DNA of 44,018 nucleotides from Deltaproteobacteria bacterium (GTDB lineage: Bacteria > Desulfobacterota > Binatia > Binatales > Binataceae): contig JAJZAI010000026.1 of the NCBI GenBank assembly GCA_021799495.1, positions 1 through 44,018 of the forward strand. The letters run 5' to 3'. The translations under genes and the position numbers were made by a program. The stretch's first letter is position 1. Each line of letters begins with the position of its first letter. Of this stretch, positions 43,687-44,018 are shown one piece after another. The notes below the pieces were generated by a model. That model was not told where the DNA came from. It saw nothing but the letters and a program-made list of their open reading frames with translations, and did no database searches.

Positions 43687-44018
43687 GATCGTTGTGCCCG
43701 CAAGCCGTGATTTGATTATAAGAAAAAAAATTGTTCATTAAATTTCAAGATCGCAGTCCGATTGACTGCCAAGAAAGCCTGCCGATCTTTTTTGCGCCCA
43801 GGGAAAACGATCGACGAGGCTTGCGGGTTTGGCGTCGCACAGGCTGCTCAAATTTAATGACGCCGCCGAGCGGAGCGACCAAAAAGCAAACGCGCCAACA
43901 GCCGTACCGCGCCGCGAATCGCTGTGATTGATTCCGGACGGCGCTCGACCACGAATCGCGCGTTTTTATTCAGAAGAGACGGATACGGCCGCGCGGCGGC
44001 GGACGATCTCGAACAACG
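43687..44018. other. Intergenic, AT-rich promoter region to window end
   Basis: No convincing gene is seen in these 332 nt. On the minus strand a consensus -10 TATAAT lies at 43720-43715, ahead of the 162-residue gene. A TTGAAA is 22 nt further upstream, too far for a normal -35. The last 53 nt on the minus strand read LFEIVRRRAAVSVSSE before a stop, which could be the C-terminus of a gene starting outside the window, but this is too short to support. Confidence 0.4.

Noticed and set aside
43966-44018. Possible C-terminus of a minus-strand gene at the window end (LFEIVRRRAAVSVSSE)
   Set aside because: Seventeen codons are too few to support a call; sequence beyond the window would decide.
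1-44018. CRISPR arrays, toxin-antitoxin pairs, defence genes, riboswitches
   Set aside because: No repeat-spacer pattern, defence-type protein or recognisable riboswitch core was seen on reading both strands.

Overview
This is a chromosomal segment of a high-GC, diderm (LPS-making) bacterium. LpxA, LpxD, a heptosyltransferase II-like enzyme, an MdtABC-type RND efflux set and lipoprotein signals point to an outer membrane. A full system I (Ccm) cytochrome c assembly operon points to respiration with c-type cytochromes. A cofG-cofH-cofD-cofE cluster for coenzyme F420 is unusual in a Gram-negative organism. Together these fit an uncultured F420-producing diderm lineage such as Candidatus Binatota (Desulfobacterota_B) or a similar soil group. 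That placement is inference and was not tested by any search.

Layout. 1-2150: a mobile-DNA scar with an edge-truncated IS256-type transposase, a PQQ-type beta-propeller gene lacking its 5' part, a truncated tyrosine integrase, a tRNA-3'-end-like attachment remnant and an intact tRNA-Ser(UGA). 2284-9757 (minus): an mdtA-mdtB-mdtC-like RND operon with 4-nt overlaps. 10304-14251: an AzgA-type purine permease, glutathione reductase and a secreted DsbA-like protein with a SurA-like N-terminus. 14414-17586: coaBC, a zinc-dependent phospholipase C-like protein and a family 4 uracil-DNA glycosylase. 17599-20102 (minus): waaF-like gene, lpxD and a small lipoprotein gene. 20231-20919: a small membrane protein, then a palindromic REP pair. 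21017-26826 (minus): ccmE-ccmF-ccmH-ccmI-like-ccmA-ccmB-ccmC-ccmD. 26952-30637 (minus): a phosphodiesterase-type lipoprotein, lpxA, yacG and an unknown membrane-anchored protein. 30913-33645: a secreted tannase-family esterase, a terminator and a zinc alcohol dehydrogenase. 33699-37092 (minus): E1alpha-E1beta-E2 of a 2-oxoacid dehydrogenase complex without E3. 37342-43177 (plus): cofG, cofH, cofD, cofE, a polyprenyl diphosphate synthase and a PPOX-fold flavoprotein. 43198-43686 (minus): a small uncharacterised protein behind a consensus -10 box.

How the genes fit together. CofG and CofH build the deazaflavin chromophore Fo, CofD attaches the phospholactyl-type arm and CofE adds glutamate. The guanylyltransferase CofC is not in this window. 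The Ccm proteins export haem and attach it to apocytochromes. Here CcmE carries a Cys-x3-Tyr motif in place of the usual haem-binding His, and CcmH has a Cys-rich variant motif. LpxA, LpxD and the heptosyltransferase serve lipid A and core assembly. The rest is mostly housekeeping or catabolic.

I found no CRISPR array, no clear defence island and no convincing wholly new system. The most interesting signals are the CxxxY-type Ccm operon, the Gram-negative F420 cluster, and a REP-like palindrome that has also entered a coding sequence.
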